Source: Scybalousia_A sp963540815
Lineage (GTDB): Bacteria > Bacteroidota > Bacteroidia > Bacteroidales > P3
Direction: 5' to 3'
NCBI GenBank assembly: GCA_963540815.1
Contig: CAUTQY010000002.1
Location: forward strand, 62,001-126,000
DNA: 64,000 bases
Position numbers and translations under genes: made by a program. Below are positions 52,097 through 61,787 of this stretch, piece by piece (positions within the stretch are counted from its first letter, which is position 1; every line of letters begins with the position of its first letter). Below the pieces are notes generated by a model. That model made no database searches. It was not told the DNA's origin and saw nothing but the letters and a program-made list of their open reading frames with translations.

Positions 52097-53638
52097 TTAT
52101 GATATAGGTTGTTTGTAATCCGTTGTAAAACAAGTTTTGCTGTAACGAAGAGCAGGTGCTTCCTGATGCCTTTTCCATTCGTTTATTTTCAAAAGATGAA
52201 GCACACGTTCTACAAGTTCTTTTTCATACCCCTTTTTTATCAACTGAGAAAAATCCAAACCTTTGTCTATATGGTCAGTAAGCACATTGTCCAATAGGTC
52301 ATATTCCGGCAAAGTGTCCGAGTCTTTTTGATTATATCTCAATTCTGCCGAAGGCGGTTTATTGATGGAAGAAAAGGGGATAATTTCTTTTTTTGAGTTT
52401 ATCCACTTAGCAAGTCTATAAACATCCGTTTTGTACAAATCTCCCAAAACGGATATTGCTCCTGAGTCATCTCCGTATAATGTACCATACCCTACGGCAC
52501 TTTCACTTTTATTGCTTGTGTTTAGCATAGCGGCACCCATTTTGTTGCCGAAAGCCATAACTATCATACAACGAATTCTTGCTTGCAAATTTTCTTCTGC
52601 CGTATTTGGTTCTCTCCCCTCAAAAATCGGTTGCATCGTTCTTAAACTTGCTTCAAAGATATCTTCGATAGGAAGAGTAAAGTATTCAATACCAAGATTT
52701 TCTGCCGAAGCTTTGGCATCCATTAAACTATGATCGGAGGAATATTTGCTTGGCATAAGAATACCGGTTACGTTTTCTTTTCCCAAAGCCTCTACACCCA
52801 AAACAACAGCCAAAGCGGAATCTATTCCTCCGGATAACCCTATAACCGCCTTGTGTATGTTATTTTTATGAAAATAATCTTTTATTCCCAAAACACCCGC
52901 CTTAAAGATTTTTTCTTCATAACAAAGGGCATTAAACTGTTTTTTCGGTTTTATTTTTTTCAAATCGGCAAAAACGCTTCCGTTTTCAAACATAGGTAGT
53001 TTTTCACAAATTTCCCCTCTTTCGTTCATTATAAAACTGCGCCCGGAGAAAATAAAACTACCTTCTGCTCCCGTACGATTAACATATATTATTTTCGCTT
53101 TTGTTTGTCTTGCATAAAATGATAAAGTATTCATAATTTCCTCATTATCATCTTTATCAAACAATTCATTGGAGCAGAGTATAAACACCTCAACATTTAC
53201 CTGTCTTTTTACAAAACCTTCAAAGTCCTCCCAAAAACCGAAAGCTAAGTTTTTGCCTTCGTATTTTACTACCTCCAAACCATTGCCTACGCTAAAATGG
53301 TTATCAAATCTTTGTAAATTTCTTTTTGTGGAAAGTCCTATTACTTCACCGTTATTAACAAATACTAAGGAATTATACCTTGTATCTTGCTCGCCTTTGG
53401 CAACAGTACCTACAATAAAACTTTTTTCGGTTCGTAACAATCTCTCACCGCAAAGTGAACTTTCTTTATAAATATCGTTATATGAAACAGCATTGTAAAG
53501 AGGTGAACCACAGAGAGATAATTCGGAAAAAATATTTAAAACACCATCATCGCTTGCTTGCAGGGCTTGTTCTATTTGCAAAGTATTATACTGACAATCT
53601 TTTGTTTTACAGTTAAGTTGATGGATATTTACTCTCAT
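52097..53638 (-). CDS. nadE: glutamine-dependent NAD+ synthetase
   Basis: About 513 residues. The N-terminal nitrilase-type glutaminase domain (catalytic Cys in VEVFILCSNELF) feeds ammonia to the C-terminal synthetase, which has the PP-motif GLSGGIDSALAVVLG, PSKYSSDHS and GTLYGDDSGAISVLGDLYKTDVY. A longer frame reaching 53842 is rejected: it overlaps fcl, and a promoter motif at 53662-53669 lies inside it, 24 bp before the ATG at 53638 (MRVNIHQLN). Confidence 0.93.
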   Translation of the reverse strand: MRVNIHQLNCKTKDCQYNTLQIEQALQASDDGVLNIFSELSLCGSPLYNAVSYNDIYKESSLCGERLLRTEKSFIVGTVAKGEQDTRYNSLVFVNNGEVIGLSTKRNLQRFDNHFSVGNGLEVVKYEGKNLAFGFWEDFEGFVKRQVNVEVFILCSNELFDKDDNEEIMNTLSFYARQTKAKIIYVNRTGAEGSFIFSGRSFIMNERGEICEKLPMFENGSVFADLKKIKPKKQFNALCYEEKIFKAGVLGIKDYFHKNNIHKAVIGLSGGIDSALAVVLGVEALGKENVTGILMPSKYSSDHSLMDAKASAENLGIEYFTLPIEDIFEASLRTMQPIFEGREPNTAEENLQARIRCMIVMAFGNKMGAAMLNTSNKSESAVGYGTLYGDDSGAISVLGDLYKTDVYRLAKWINSKKEIIPFSSINKPPSAELRYNQKDSDTLPEYDLLDNVLTDHIDKGLDFSQLIKKGYEKELVERVLHLLKINEWKRHQEAPALRYSKTCFTTDYKQPIS

Positions 53639-53661
53639 TGTCTTACGCTGGTTTCGTAGTG

Positions 53662-53669
53662 CAAAAGTA
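53662..53669 (-). promoter_or_regulatory. nadE operon promoter -7 motif
   Basis: TACTTTTG on the minus strand, 24 bp before the chosen nadE start. Confidence 0.6.
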
Positions 53670-53742
53670 GTGTTAATTTCTCTAATAGCATTAATCTCGT
53701 TCTGAAATTTTAACATAACGTTTTCAAGTAAAGTTTTTGTAT

Positions 53743-53750
53743 TAATTTTG
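53743..53750 (+). promoter_or_regulatory. fcl promoter -7 motif
   Basis: TAATTTTG, 24 bp before the fcl ATG, divergent from the nadE promoter. Confidence 0.6.
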
Positions 53751-53773
53751 TAGCAATAGAAAATGTAACTATA

Positions 53774-54853
53774 ATGTTTGATAAGAGTACCAAAATATAT
53801 GTTGCCGGACATAAGGGGTTGGTAGGTTCTGCTATTTGGCAAAATTTATCCGATAAAGGTTACAACAATCTAATCGGCAGAACACATAAGCAATTGGACC
53901 TTACGGATAGAGAAAAAGTAAGAGTTTTTTTTGATAAAGAAAAGCCTGAGATCGTAGTGTTGGCTGCCGCATACGTTGGGGGAATAATGGCAAATTCTCT
54001 TTATAGGGCGGATTTTATTTATAATAATTTACAGATACAACAAAATGTTATTGGTGAGAGTTTTGCACATAAAGTAAAAAAACTTCTTTTTCTTGGCAGT
54101 ACTTGTATTTACCCACGTATGGCAACGCAACCCATAAAAGAGGAAGAGCTTCTTACCAACACTTTGGAATATACAAACGAACCTTATGCCATAGCAAAAA
54201 TAGCCGGCCTGAAAATGTGCGAAAGTTTTTCCTTGCAATACGGATGTAATTATATAGCGGTTATGCCGACAAATCTTTATGGTTATAATGATAATTTCCA
54301 TTTGGAAAATTCTCATGTTTTACCTGCTATGGTTAGAAAAATCTTCCTTTCCAAATGTTTAATGGAAAACGATTGGGATTCTATACTCAAGGATATGAAT
54401 AAACGTCCGGTAGAAGAAATCAACGGACAAAATAGTAAAGAAGAAATAATAAATGTATTGAAAAAATACGGAATGGAAAAGGATAGCTTGACTCTTTGGG
54501 GAAGTGGAAATGTTTTGAGGGAATTTCTTTGGAGTGAAGACATGGCAGACGCAAGCGTTCATATCTTATTGAATGTAGAATTCAAAGATACTTACAAACA
54601 AGGAGAAAAACAGATAAGAAATTGTCATATTAATATAGGTACGGGTAAGGAAATTACAATAAAAAAATTGTCGGAAACAATAAGACAAGAAATAGGTTAT
54701 AAGGGTAAAATACATTGGAATACGGATTTTCCCGATGGCACACCGAGAAAATTAACCGATGTCAGCAAATTGCACTCTCTGGGCTGGCAACATAAAGTGG
54801 AACTTACGGAAGGAATACATTTATTGTTTGAGTGGTATAAAAACAATCTGTAG
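53774..54853 (+). CDS. fcl: GDP-L-fucose synthase
   Basis: This 359-residue NADP-dependent SDR enzyme epimerises and reduces GDP-4-keto-6-deoxymannose to GDP-fucose for surface glycans. Rossmann motif GHKGLVGSAIW near residue 12, active-site YAIAK near 137, and PTNLYGYNDNF. It carries an insert near 200-232 (DMNKRPVEEINGQNSKEEII) that makes it longer than the E. coli enzyme. gmd, its usual partner, is not adjacent. cdd starts 5 bp later. Confidence 0.93.
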   Translation: MFDKSTKIYVAGHKGLVGSAIWQNLSDKGYNNLIGRTHKQLDLTDREKVRVFFDKEKPEIVVLAAAYVGGIMANSLYRADFIYNNLQIQQNVIGESFAHKVKKLLFLGSTCIYPRMATQPIKEEELLTNTLEYTNEPYAIAKIAGLKMCESFSLQYGCNYIAVMPTNLYGYNDNFHLENSHVLPAMVRKIFLSKCLMENDWDSILKDMNKRPVEEINGQNSKEEIINVLKKYGMEKDSLTLWGSGNVLREFLWSEDMADASVHILLNVEFKDTYKQGEKQIRNCHINIGTGKEITIKKLSETIRQEIGYKGKIHWNTDFPDGTPRKLTDVSKLHSLGWQHKVELTEGIHLLFEWYKNNL

Positions 54854-54857
54854 TTTT

Positions 54858-55325
54858 ATGGAAAAGCATACATTGAATATAGATTATCAAATTTTGGACA
54901 TACGAGATTTGTCCGCCCAGGACAAAGAATTGTTGAGTATAGCATGGCAAGAATTAGAAAAATCTTATTCGCCATACTCTCATTTCAAGGTATCTTGTGC
55001 GGTAAGGACTACAACCGATGAGATTTTTGTCGGTTGTAATCAAGAAAACATTGCCTATCCTTCCGGATTATGTGCCGAAAGGGTAGCATTATTTTCTGCA
55101 GGAGCAAAAAACAAAATACCTTTAACTCTTTTTATTGTAGCTAAAAACGAAAAAAACGAAATTGCAAGCGCTTTTCCCTGTGGAGCATGCAGGCAAGTAA
55201 TGTCTGAATTTCAAAACAATATCTCCAAACAAAAAATAAAAATCATGGTTTTAACCGGAGAGGAAAAGATTATGTGTTTCAACGATGTTGATAGTCTTCT
55301 ACCTTTCGGTTTTGATTTTGCCTGA
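54858..55325 (+). CDS. cdd: cytidine deaminase
   Basis: About 155 residues. It deaminates cytidine and deoxycytidine to (deoxy)uridine in pyrimidine salvage. The zinc Cys and catalytic Glu are in GLCAERVALFSAG and the zinc Cys pair in PCGACRQVMSEF; VGCNQENIAYPSG precedes. The ATG at 54858 is 5 bp after fcl; an alternative upstream frame would overlap fcl by nearly 100 bp and is rejected. Confidence 0.93.
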   Translation: MEKHTLNIDYQILDIRDLSAQDKELLSIAWQELEKSYSPYSHFKVSCAVRTTTDEIFVGCNQENIAYPSGLCAERVALFSAGAKNKIPLTLFIVAKNEKNEIASAFPCGACRQVMSEFQNNISKQKIKIMVLTGEEKIMCFNDVDSLLPFGFDFA

Positions 55326-55413
55326 TATAAATTTTCCATTCCAAAATATAACTTCATAATTATGAGTTAGTTAAGGTGTAACAATACATAAAAACGAATT
55401 GTAATAGTAAAAT

Positions 55414-56394
55414 ATGGAAAACAAAAAATATAGGAGAGCAACTGATATTAAAGCAGACATAAAAAAATGGTTTAACATTCTTAGACCCAAAACGTTACTT
55501 GCTTCTGCGGTACCCATTTTGATAGGAGTGCTTTTTGCAAGTTTGCAAACTAATATTAATTATATTTCGGTTATTATGGTATTGTTTTGTGGTACTAGTT
55601 TGCAAACTCTAAGTAACCTTATTAATGATTATTACGATTACAAAAAAGGTACAGACAAAAAAGATAGAATAGGTTTTAAACGTGCACTGGCACAGGGAGA
55701 AGTTTCAATTAATCAAATGAAAAAAGCAATTCTTATCAACCTTTCTTTTTCTGTTCTTAGCGGTATTTATTTGATTTATGTCGGAGGCTTACCCATACTT
55801 ATTATAGGCTTGTTTTCATTATTTTTTGCTTGGTTATATACTGCCACACCTTATTCTCTTTCCTATCTTGGTATAGCAGACATTTTTGCCTTTGTATTTT
55901 ACGGACCTGTGGCAACATGCGGTACTTATTACTTGCTTGCTAACAATCTATCTTTGATAAACCAAAGTATATACGCCGGTTGTGCTTGCGGTTGTATCTC
56001 CACTATGATACTTACGGTAAATAATCTGCGAGACAGACAAACCGACCTTGCTAACGGTAAAAAAAGTTTTGAGGTTCGTTTCGGTAAAATAGCCGGAGAG
56101 ATAAAATATTTTATTCTTATTTTACTATCGGGAGTTTTTTCTTTTTCTGCCCTATTCCATTTTTCTTTCGTCAGTTTAACTCCCGTAATAGTATCTACAA
56201 TACTTATTTTATCAGGTCTTTATCTGTTTTGCGAACTAAGAAAAGCAGAGAGAGAAAAATATAATAAATTATTGTTTCAAACCTCTTTATTAAATTTCAT
56301 ATATCTTTTGCTACTCATAATAGTTTTGCCTTCTGCAAAATTTATTGCCTTTATATTCGCTGTTATAAACATTATTTTGTTCTTATCTGCTTAG
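55414..56394 (+). CDS. menA: 1,4-dihydroxy-2-naphthoate polyprenyltransferase
   Basis: The 326-residue integral membrane UbiA-family enzyme joins the polyprenyl chain to DHNA in menaquinone synthesis. About eight hydrophobic helices are visible. The two Asp-rich prenyl-diphosphate motifs are NDYYDYKKGTD near 76 and NNLRDRQTDLANGKKS near 200. The soluble N-terminus contains WFNILRPKTLLASAVPI. Menaquinone is the only respiratory quinone expected in this phylum. Confidence 0.9.
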   Translation: MENKKYRRATDIKADIKKWFNILRPKTLLASAVPILIGVLFASLQTNINYISVIMVLFCGTSLQTLSNLINDYYDYKKGTDKKDRIGFKRALAQGEVSINQMKKAILINLSFSVLSGIYLIYVGGLPILIIGLFSLFFAWLYTATPYSLSYLGIADIFAFVFYGPVATCGTYYLLANNLSLINQSIYAGCACGCISTMILTVNNLRDRQTDLANGKKSFEVRFGKIAGEIKYFILILLSGVFSFSALFHFSFVSLTPVIVSTILILSGLYLFCELRKAEREKYNKLLFQTSLLNFIYLLLLIIVLPSAKFIAFIFAVINIILFLSA

Positions 56395-56441
56395 CAAATA
56401 TTTGGCAGTATTGGGATTTTTATGATTTAAATAAAAAATTG

Positions 56442-56449
56442 TACTTTTG
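56442..56449 (+). promoter_or_regulatory. hutH promoter -7 motif
   Basis: TACTTTTG, 59 bp before the chosen hutH ATG. Confidence 0.6.
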
Positions 56450-56508
56450 CACAAAGTAACTCATGGAGTTTTTTGAGTAAAAAGAAATTCACAAATAAAA
56501 ATAACGTC

Positions 56509-58011
56509 ATGGAAATACATCATATTAGCCCCGAGCTTCTTACTCTTGAAAGAGTGAGTAATATAATGGAGAAGGGTATGAAAATAGAACTTTCCGAGGA
56601 AAGTAAACAACGTATTCAAAAATGTAGAGAATACCTTAATAAAAAAATGGAAAATCAAAAAGAACCTATATATGGAGTTACTACAGGATTTGGTTCTTTG
56701 TGTAATATTTCCATTAGTAAAGAGCAGTTGAGTCAGTTGCAAAAAAATCTTGTAATGTCTCATGCTTGCGGTTGCGGAGAAGAAGTTCCTCATGAGGTTG
56801 TAAAACTCATGCTTTTAAACAAAATACAATCTCTTTCGTACGGATACTCGGGCACTCAACTCATTACGGTACAAAGATTGGCGGATTTCTTCAACAATGA
56901 TATATATCCTGTTGTATATCAACAAGGTTCTTTGGGAGCCAGCGGAGATTTGGCGCCATTGGCTAATATGTGTTTGCCCTTGTTAGGTTTGGGAGAAGTA
57001 GATTATAAGGGTAAAAGAATTAGCGGAGAGGAATTAAACAAAGAAATGAATTGGCAACCGATAGAGTTGCAAAGTAAAGAAGGGTTGGCTCTGTTGAACG
57101 GTACTCAATTTATGGGCGCCTTTGCCATGTATTCCATCATAAAAGCAAAACGTTTGAGTAAACTTGCCGACCTTATAATGACGGTTAGTTTGGAGGCTTT
57201 TGACGGAAGAATAGAGCCGTTTTATGATAATGTACATTTGGTTAGAGCACACGTAGGGCAACTAATCACAGCAAGACGTATTCGCTCGTTCTTGGAAGAT
57301 AGCCAAATAATCAAAAGACACAAAGAGCATGTTCAAGACCCTTATTCTTTCCGTTGTGTGCCACAAATTCATGGTGCTTGCAAGGATGCAATAAAACATG
57401 TAGAAAATATTATAACTACCGAAATAAATTCGGCAACAGACAATCCTACCGTTTTCCCGGATGAAGATATGGTTATCTCTGCGGGGAACTTCCACGGGGA
57501 ACCACTGGCTATTAATTTGGACTTTCTTGCCATTGCAGTAAGTGAATTATCCTCCGTTTCCGAAAGAAGAACCTATCAACTTATAGGAGCCAAGAGAGGT
57601 TTGCCTTCATTCCTTGTAGCAAATCCGGGTGTAAACTCCGGGTTTATGATACCTCAGTACGCTGCTGCCTCCATAGTGAATCAAAATAAAATGCTTTGTA
57701 TGCCAAACTCTGTCGATACTATTGACAGTAGCCAAGGCCAAGAAGACCATGTATCTTTTGGTTCAAACGCGGCTACAAAAACCTTTAGAGTGGTAAATAA
57801 TACCGAAAGAGTTTTGGCAATAGAGTTATTTAATGCAGCACAGGCTTTGGATTTTCGCAAGAAAGAAACAGGTATGCACTCCTCTCCGTTTATAGAAGAA
57901 TTTATAAGAGAATATAGAAAGAGCGTGCATTTTATTGAAAACGATGAGGTAATGTATACCTTGATACGGAGATCCGTAGATTTTCTTCAAAATTATAAGC
58001 TAACATTCTAA
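56509..58011 (+). CDS. hutH: histidine ammonia-lyase
   Basis: About 500 residues. The enzyme removes ammonia from histidine giving urocanate. The Ala-Ser-Gly triad that forms the MIO cofactor is in GSLGASGDLAPLANM near residue 146. Further conserved parts are YGVTTGFGSL near 55 and GNFHGEPLAINLD near 330. I use the ATG at 56509 (MEIHHISPELLT) over an upstream TTG. hutU, hutI and formimidoyl enzymes are not neighbours. Terminator at 58027. Confidence 0.93.
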   Translation: MEIHHISPELLTLERVSNIMEKGMKIELSEESKQRIQKCREYLNKKMENQKEPIYGVTTGFGSLCNISISKEQLSQLQKNLVMSHACGCGEEVPHEVVKLMLLNKIQSLSYGYSGTQLITVQRLADFFNNDIYPVVYQQGSLGASGDLAPLANMCLPLLGLGEVDYKGKRISGEELNKEMNWQPIELQSKEGLALLNGTQFMGAFAMYSIIKAKRLSKLADLIMTVSLEAFDGRIEPFYDNVHLVRAHVGQLITARRIRSFLEDSQIIKRHKEHVQDPYSFRCVPQIHGACKDAIKHVENIITTEINSATDNPTVFPDEDMVISAGNFHGEPLAINLDFLAIAVSELSSVSERRTYQLIGAKRGLPSFLVANPGVNSGFMIPQYAAASIVNQNKMLCMPNSVDTIDSSQGQEDHVSFGSNAATKTFRVVNNTERVLAIELFNAAQALDFRKKETGMHSSPFIEEFIREYRKSVHFIENDEVMYTLIRRSVDFLQNYKLTF

Positions 58012-58026
58012 TAATCAATTTATATA

Positions 58027-58066
58027 TTAAAAGAGAGGAGACAAATTTTTGTCTCCTCTCTTTTAA
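58027..58066 (+). terminator. bidirectional hutH/hpt terminator
   Basis: A perfect 18-bp stem with a 4-nt loop (58027-58044, 58049-58066), A/T-flanked. It serves hutH; hpt ends 172 bp further on the other strand. Confidence 0.85.
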
Positions 58067-58238
58067 TAAGTTTTTTCTACACAAATCATCCATGTATTTT
58101 ATAAAATACTTTTACTAATTATCAGACAGTTAAATCTTATTTTTAACAAATAAATCCATTCCTCTTTATTTTGATAATATACTAAAAACTAGTAAAATAC
58201 TTTTTCATATGATGGGGAAAATAGGGCATATAGAATAT

Positions 58239-58775
58239 CTATCCTTTTATTTGATATATATCGGGTAGATTTCTGCCATAACCGTTGAAATCCAAACCAT
58301 AACCCACGATGAAAGGATTTTCTATATTCATTCCTATATACTTTATAGGGTATTTTTGTTGAAATTTCAGAGGTTTAAGCAACAAAGTTGCTATTTCCAA
58401 ATTATTCGGCTCTTGCATCAAAAGTTGCTCTCTAATATTCAACATAGTAAAACCGCTATCAACGATATCCTCTACTATTATTACGTTTTTGTCTTTTATA
58501 TTTTCATTAAGACCTATTAGTTGTTTAAACTTACCAGTAGAGTTTTCGTTGTTATAGCTACTTACTTTAACAAAACTTATTTTACAAGAAACTTTTGTTT
58601 GTTTGAACAAATCAGAGGCAAACATAAAAGCTCCGTTCAAAACAACTATAAAGAGAATCTCTTTGCCCTTATAATCCTCATTTATTCTCTTGGCAATATC
58701 ACCCACTGCCTTTTTCAATTCTAAGGCAGATATATATTTTTCAAAAATTTTATTTTCTATCTTATAACTACACAT
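58239..58775 (-). CDS. hpt: hypoxanthine phosphoribosyltransferase
   Basis: The 178-residue enzyme joins hypoxanthine (or guanine) with PRPP in purine salvage. LFIVVLNGAFMFASDL is the first conserved block and the PRPP loop is VIIVEDIVDSGFTM near 100-113. The end has NPFIVGYGLDFNGYGRNLPDIYQ, the purine-binding end of the family. Promoter motif at 58811-58818. Confidence 0.93.
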   Translation of the reverse strand: MCSYKIENKIFEKYISALELKKAVGDIAKRINEDYKGKEILFIVVLNGAFMFASDLFKQTKVSCKISFVKVSSYNNENSTGKFKQLIGLNENIKDKNVIIVEDIVDSGFTMLNIREQLLMQEPNNLEIATLLLKPLKFQQKYPIKYIGMNIENPFIVGYGLDFNGYGRNLPDIYQIKG

Positions 58776-58810
58776 ATTTTTTTACGTTAATTTTTTACGA
58801 CTATGTTGTG

Positions 58811-58818
58811 CAAAGATA
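58811..58818 (-). promoter_or_regulatory. hpt promoter -7 motif
   Basis: TATCTTTG on the minus strand, 35 bp before the hpt ATG. Confidence 0.6.
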
Positions 58819-58917
58819 CTATAAAATAAATTAACATCATACTTGTATCATCTCAGTCTTGCCGGATGAATATAAGTCAATTTTTTAGAGATTTTATTTT
58901 TTTTGAGAAAAAAATTA

Positions 58918-58925
58918 TAACTTTG
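58918..58925 (+). promoter_or_regulatory. mscL promoter -7 motif
   Basis: TAACTTTG, 46 bp before the mscL ATG. Confidence 0.6.
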
Positions 58926-58971
58926 CAATTCCTATGCATAAAAAACGTGAACTGATTAAATGTAGGCAATC

Positions 58972-59355
58972 ATGGGTATTGTAAAAGAATTCAAGGAGTT
59001 TGCTATGCGTGGTAACGTAGTGGATATGGCAGTGGGCGTTATCATAGGCGGAGCTTTCGGCAAAATTGTTTCCTCTTTGGTTAATGATATGATTATGCCT
59101 TTGATAGGAATAATTACGGGAGGAATAGATTTTACAGGGTTGAAACTATCCATAGGTGAATCAAATATTACCTACGGCAATTTTATTCAAAATGTTGTAG
59201 ATTTTTTAATAATTGCTTTCTGTATATTTATGATGATAAAGGGTTTAAACAAATTCTCAAAGAAAAAAGAAGAAAAACACGCCTCCCAACCCGTACCAAG
59301 CAAAGAGGAACTTTTGCTTACGGAAATAAGAGATATTCTGAAAGAAAAAAAATAG
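58972..59355 (+). CDS. mscL: large-conductance mechanosensitive channel
   Basis: The 127-residue inner-membrane channel opens under membrane tension to release solutes during osmotic downshock. The first helix is highly typical: FAMRGNVVDMAVGVIIGGAFGK (near 11-32), followed by a periplasmic loop, a second membrane helix (VVDFLIIAFCIFMMIKGLN, near 80-98) and a cytoplasmic basic helix. glnS starts 43 bp after its stop. Confidence 0.95.
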   Translation: MGIVKEFKEFAMRGNVVDMAVGVIIGGAFGKIVSSLVNDMIMPLIGIITGGIDFTGLKLSIGESNITYGNFIQNVVDFLIIAFCIFMMIKGLNKFSKKKEEKHASQPVPSKEELLLTEIRDILKEKK

Positions 59356-59398
59356 TTCTACGTATTACTTTGTTTTTAACCTTAATATTACTTCTGCA

Positions 59399-61066
59399 AT
59401 GATTGATAACGAAAAAACTCAGAAAAATTTTTTAGAGGAAATTATAGAAAAAGATTTACAAGAAGGTAGAGTTAGTGCAGTACAAACTCGCTTTCCTCCT
59501 GAGCCAAACGGTTATTTACACATAGGCCATGCAAAAAGTATTTGTATAAATTTCGGTCTGGCAAAAAAATACGGAGGCAAAACCAATCTGAGATTTGACG
59601 ACACCAATCCTGTTAAAGAAGATACCGAATATGTTGATTCCATAAAGGAGGATATAAAATGGTTGGGCTTTGAATGGGCAATGGAAAGGTATGCCTCGGA
59701 TTATTTTGAGCAACTCTATCAATGGGCAGTGGAGTTAATAAAGAAAGGAAAAGCTTATGTAGACGACCAAAGTAATGAAGAAATTCGTATAAACAGGGGC
59801 ACCGTAACCTCACCGGGTAAAAACTCTCCTTATAGAGGAAGAAGTATTGAAGAGAATCTTAGGCTTTTTGAACAAATGAGAGAGGGTAAATATACTGACG
59901 GGGAAAAAACCCTAAGGGCTAAAATAGATATGGCACACCCCAATATGAATATGAGAGACCCTATTATGTATAGAATAATACACGCCTCTCATCATAGAAC
60001 AAAAGATAAGTGGTGTATTTATCCTATGTATGATTATGCTCATGGTCAAAGTGATAGTATAGAGAGTGTAACTCATTCCATTTGTACTCTAGAGTTTGAT
60101 ATTCACCGTCCTCTGTATGATTGGTTTATAAATGAATTGGAAATATTTCCCTCGCATCAATACGAATTTGCTCGATTAAACATTACCTACACGGTTATGA
60201 GTAAAAGAAAGCTTCTTCAACTTGTAAAAGAAGGTTACGTTAATGGTTGGGATGACCCTCGTATGCCTACTATCTGCGGTTTGAGAAGAAGAGGATTTAC
60301 ACCGGAAAGTATAAGGAATTTTTGCGAAGATATTGGTGTGGCAAAAAGAGATAACCTTATAGATTATTCTCGATTGGAAAATTCTTTAAGGGACGACCTC
60401 AATAAAAAAGCAGATAGGATAATGGGGGTTTTGCATCCTATAAAACTTATTATAGATAACTGCCCGAAGGACTTTTATGATGAGTTGGATGCCGTAAACA
60501 ACCCTGAGGACGAAACAAGGGGGACGCACAAAATCACGTTTTCCAATACTTTATACATAGAAAAAGAGGATTTTATGGAAGATGCTCCTAAAAAATATTT
60601 CAGATTAACCCCCGGACAAGAAGTAAGGTTAAGATATGCTTATATAGTTAAGTGTGTAGGTTGTGACAAAGATGAAAATGGGGAAGTTACTGCCGTACAT
60701 TGTACTTATGACCCTGCTTCAAGAGGAGGCAATGCCACAGATGGCAGAAAAATAAAGGGAACTATTCACTGGGTAAACGCAAAAGATTGTGTAGAAGCTG
60801 AGGTAAGATTGTTTGACCGTTTGTTTGCCGCCGAAATACCGGATAAGGTAGAAGAGGAACAAACTTTTTTGGATAATCTTAACCCCAACTCCTTAACCGT
60901 ATTGAAAAGCTGCAAATTGGAAAAAGCTGTTGCAGACACCCAGAGTCTGAAAAAGTACCAATTCGAACGCTTGGGATACTTTTCTACGGATTATGATAGT
61001 AAAGAAGGCAATCTTGTTTTTAATCGTACTTGTACGTTAAAAGACTCCTGGTCAAAGCAAAAATAA
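59399..61066 (+). CDS. glnS: glutaminyl-tRNA synthetase
   Basis: The 555-residue class I enzyme charges tRNA-Gln directly. RFPPEPNGYLHIGHAKS carries the HIGH motif near residue 33, and VMSKRKL is the KMSKS loop near 268. The tRNA anticodon-binding beta-barrels fill the C-terminus (TPGQEVRLRYAYIVKCVGC). It is of the eukaryote-derived GlnRS type found in Bacteroidetes and gammaproteobacteria. Downstream barrel gene follows at 10 bp. Confidence 0.96.
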   Translation: MIDNEKTQKNFLEEIIEKDLQEGRVSAVQTRFPPEPNGYLHIGHAKSICINFGLAKKYGGKTNLRFDDTNPVKEDTEYVDSIKEDIKWLGFEWAMERYASDYFEQLYQWAVELIKKGKAYVDDQSNEEIRINRGTVTSPGKNSPYRGRSIEENLRLFEQMREGKYTDGEKTLRAKIDMAHPNMNMRDPIMYRIIHASHHRTKDKWCIYPMYDYAHGQSDSIESVTHSICTLEFDIHRPLYDWFINELEIFPSHQYEFARLNITYTVMSKRKLLQLVKEGYVNGWDDPRMPTICGLRRRGFTPESIRNFCEDIGVAKRDNLIDYSRLENSLRDDLNKKADRIMGVLHPIKLIIDNCPKDFYDELDAVNNPEDETRGTHKITFSNTLYIEKEDFMEDAPKKYFRLTPGQEVRLRYAYIVKCVGCDKDENGEVTAVHCTYDPASRGGNATDGRKIKGTIHWVNAKDCVEAEVRLFDRLFAAEIPDKVEEEQTFLDNLNPNSLTVLKSCKLEKAVADTQSLKKYQFERLGYFSTDYDSKEGNLVFNRTCTLKDSWSKQK

Positions 61067-61076
61067 ATTTTAAAGA

Positions 61077-61730
61077 ATGAAAAACAATATTTCTATGAAA
61101 AAATCAATACAAAAAATATTTCTGTTGTTCTTGTTGTTTGTTTCCTTTTACCTCACTGCACAAAACAGACATAGATTAGGTAGCGGAGAACCGTATGATG
61201 TGTTTCTTTCTCTTAGAGGACATTATCTCGTGACCAACGGAGAGATAAAAGACAATTATCAATGGGGGGGCGGTGGAAATTTTCAAGTGGAGTTTCAGTA
61301 TCAAGAAATAAAACTTTCCTGGGGAATGTCCTTGGGTTATGATAGATTTCAACCCGAAACGGCAAAACTAAACTATTTGCCTACCAAACAAAACTTTGTC
61401 GCTTGGCAGGTGCCGTTAACCGTTTTTTGCAACTACTATTTCTTTAATGAAAAAATCAAACCTTATGTCGGTATAGGAATAGGAGCGATTTTGGGTAGAT
61501 ATGATTATTCTTTATCTGCAGAAAATTTTAAGGATTATTACTACAGAGATTTTGAGGGTCAGTCCGGTATAAGATTTGGTTATATGCCTCGCTTGGGCTG
61601 TATGTTTTCACTTGACCATAAAAACGGTTTTGGTATAGAATTTGGCATGCAAGATTATTTTGCAAATAAAAAACTTCAGAAACAAAGGACATTTTCCCTA
61701 GGAGTACAATACACTTATATAATAGACTAA
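61077..61730 (+). CDS. small outer-membrane beta-barrel protein
   Basis: The 217-residue protein has a signal peptide (FLLFLLFVSFYLTAQ). It is followed by alternating hydrophobic strands and Gly/Asp turns resembling 8-strand OmpA/OmpW-like barrels (GGGNFQVEFQYQEIKLSWGMSLGYD; KPYVGIGIGAILGRYDYS). It ends with VQYTYIID. No specific function is recognised. A second ATG at 61095 (MKKSIQK) is possible and would still keep the signal peptide. Confidence 0.75.
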   Translation: MKNNISMKKSIQKIFLLFLLFVSFYLTAQNRHRLGSGEPYDVFLSLRGHYLVTNGEIKDNYQWGGGGNFQVEFQYQEIKLSWGMSLGYDRFQPETAKLNYLPTKQNFVAWQVPLTVFCNYYFFNEKIKPYVGIGIGAILGRYDYSLSAENFKDYYYRDFEGQSGIRFGYMPRLGCMFSLDHKNGFGIEFGMQDYFANKKLQKQRTFSLGVQYTYIID

Positions 61731-61787
61731 ACAACAATACACTATTCTTATCCGAGTTGTAGCGGTAATCATCAATAGATAAATATC

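Noticed and set aside
53639..53842. N-terminal 68-codon extension of nadE
   Set aside because: It overlaps the fcl start and contains the nadE promoter motif; family proteins begin near MRVNIHQLN.
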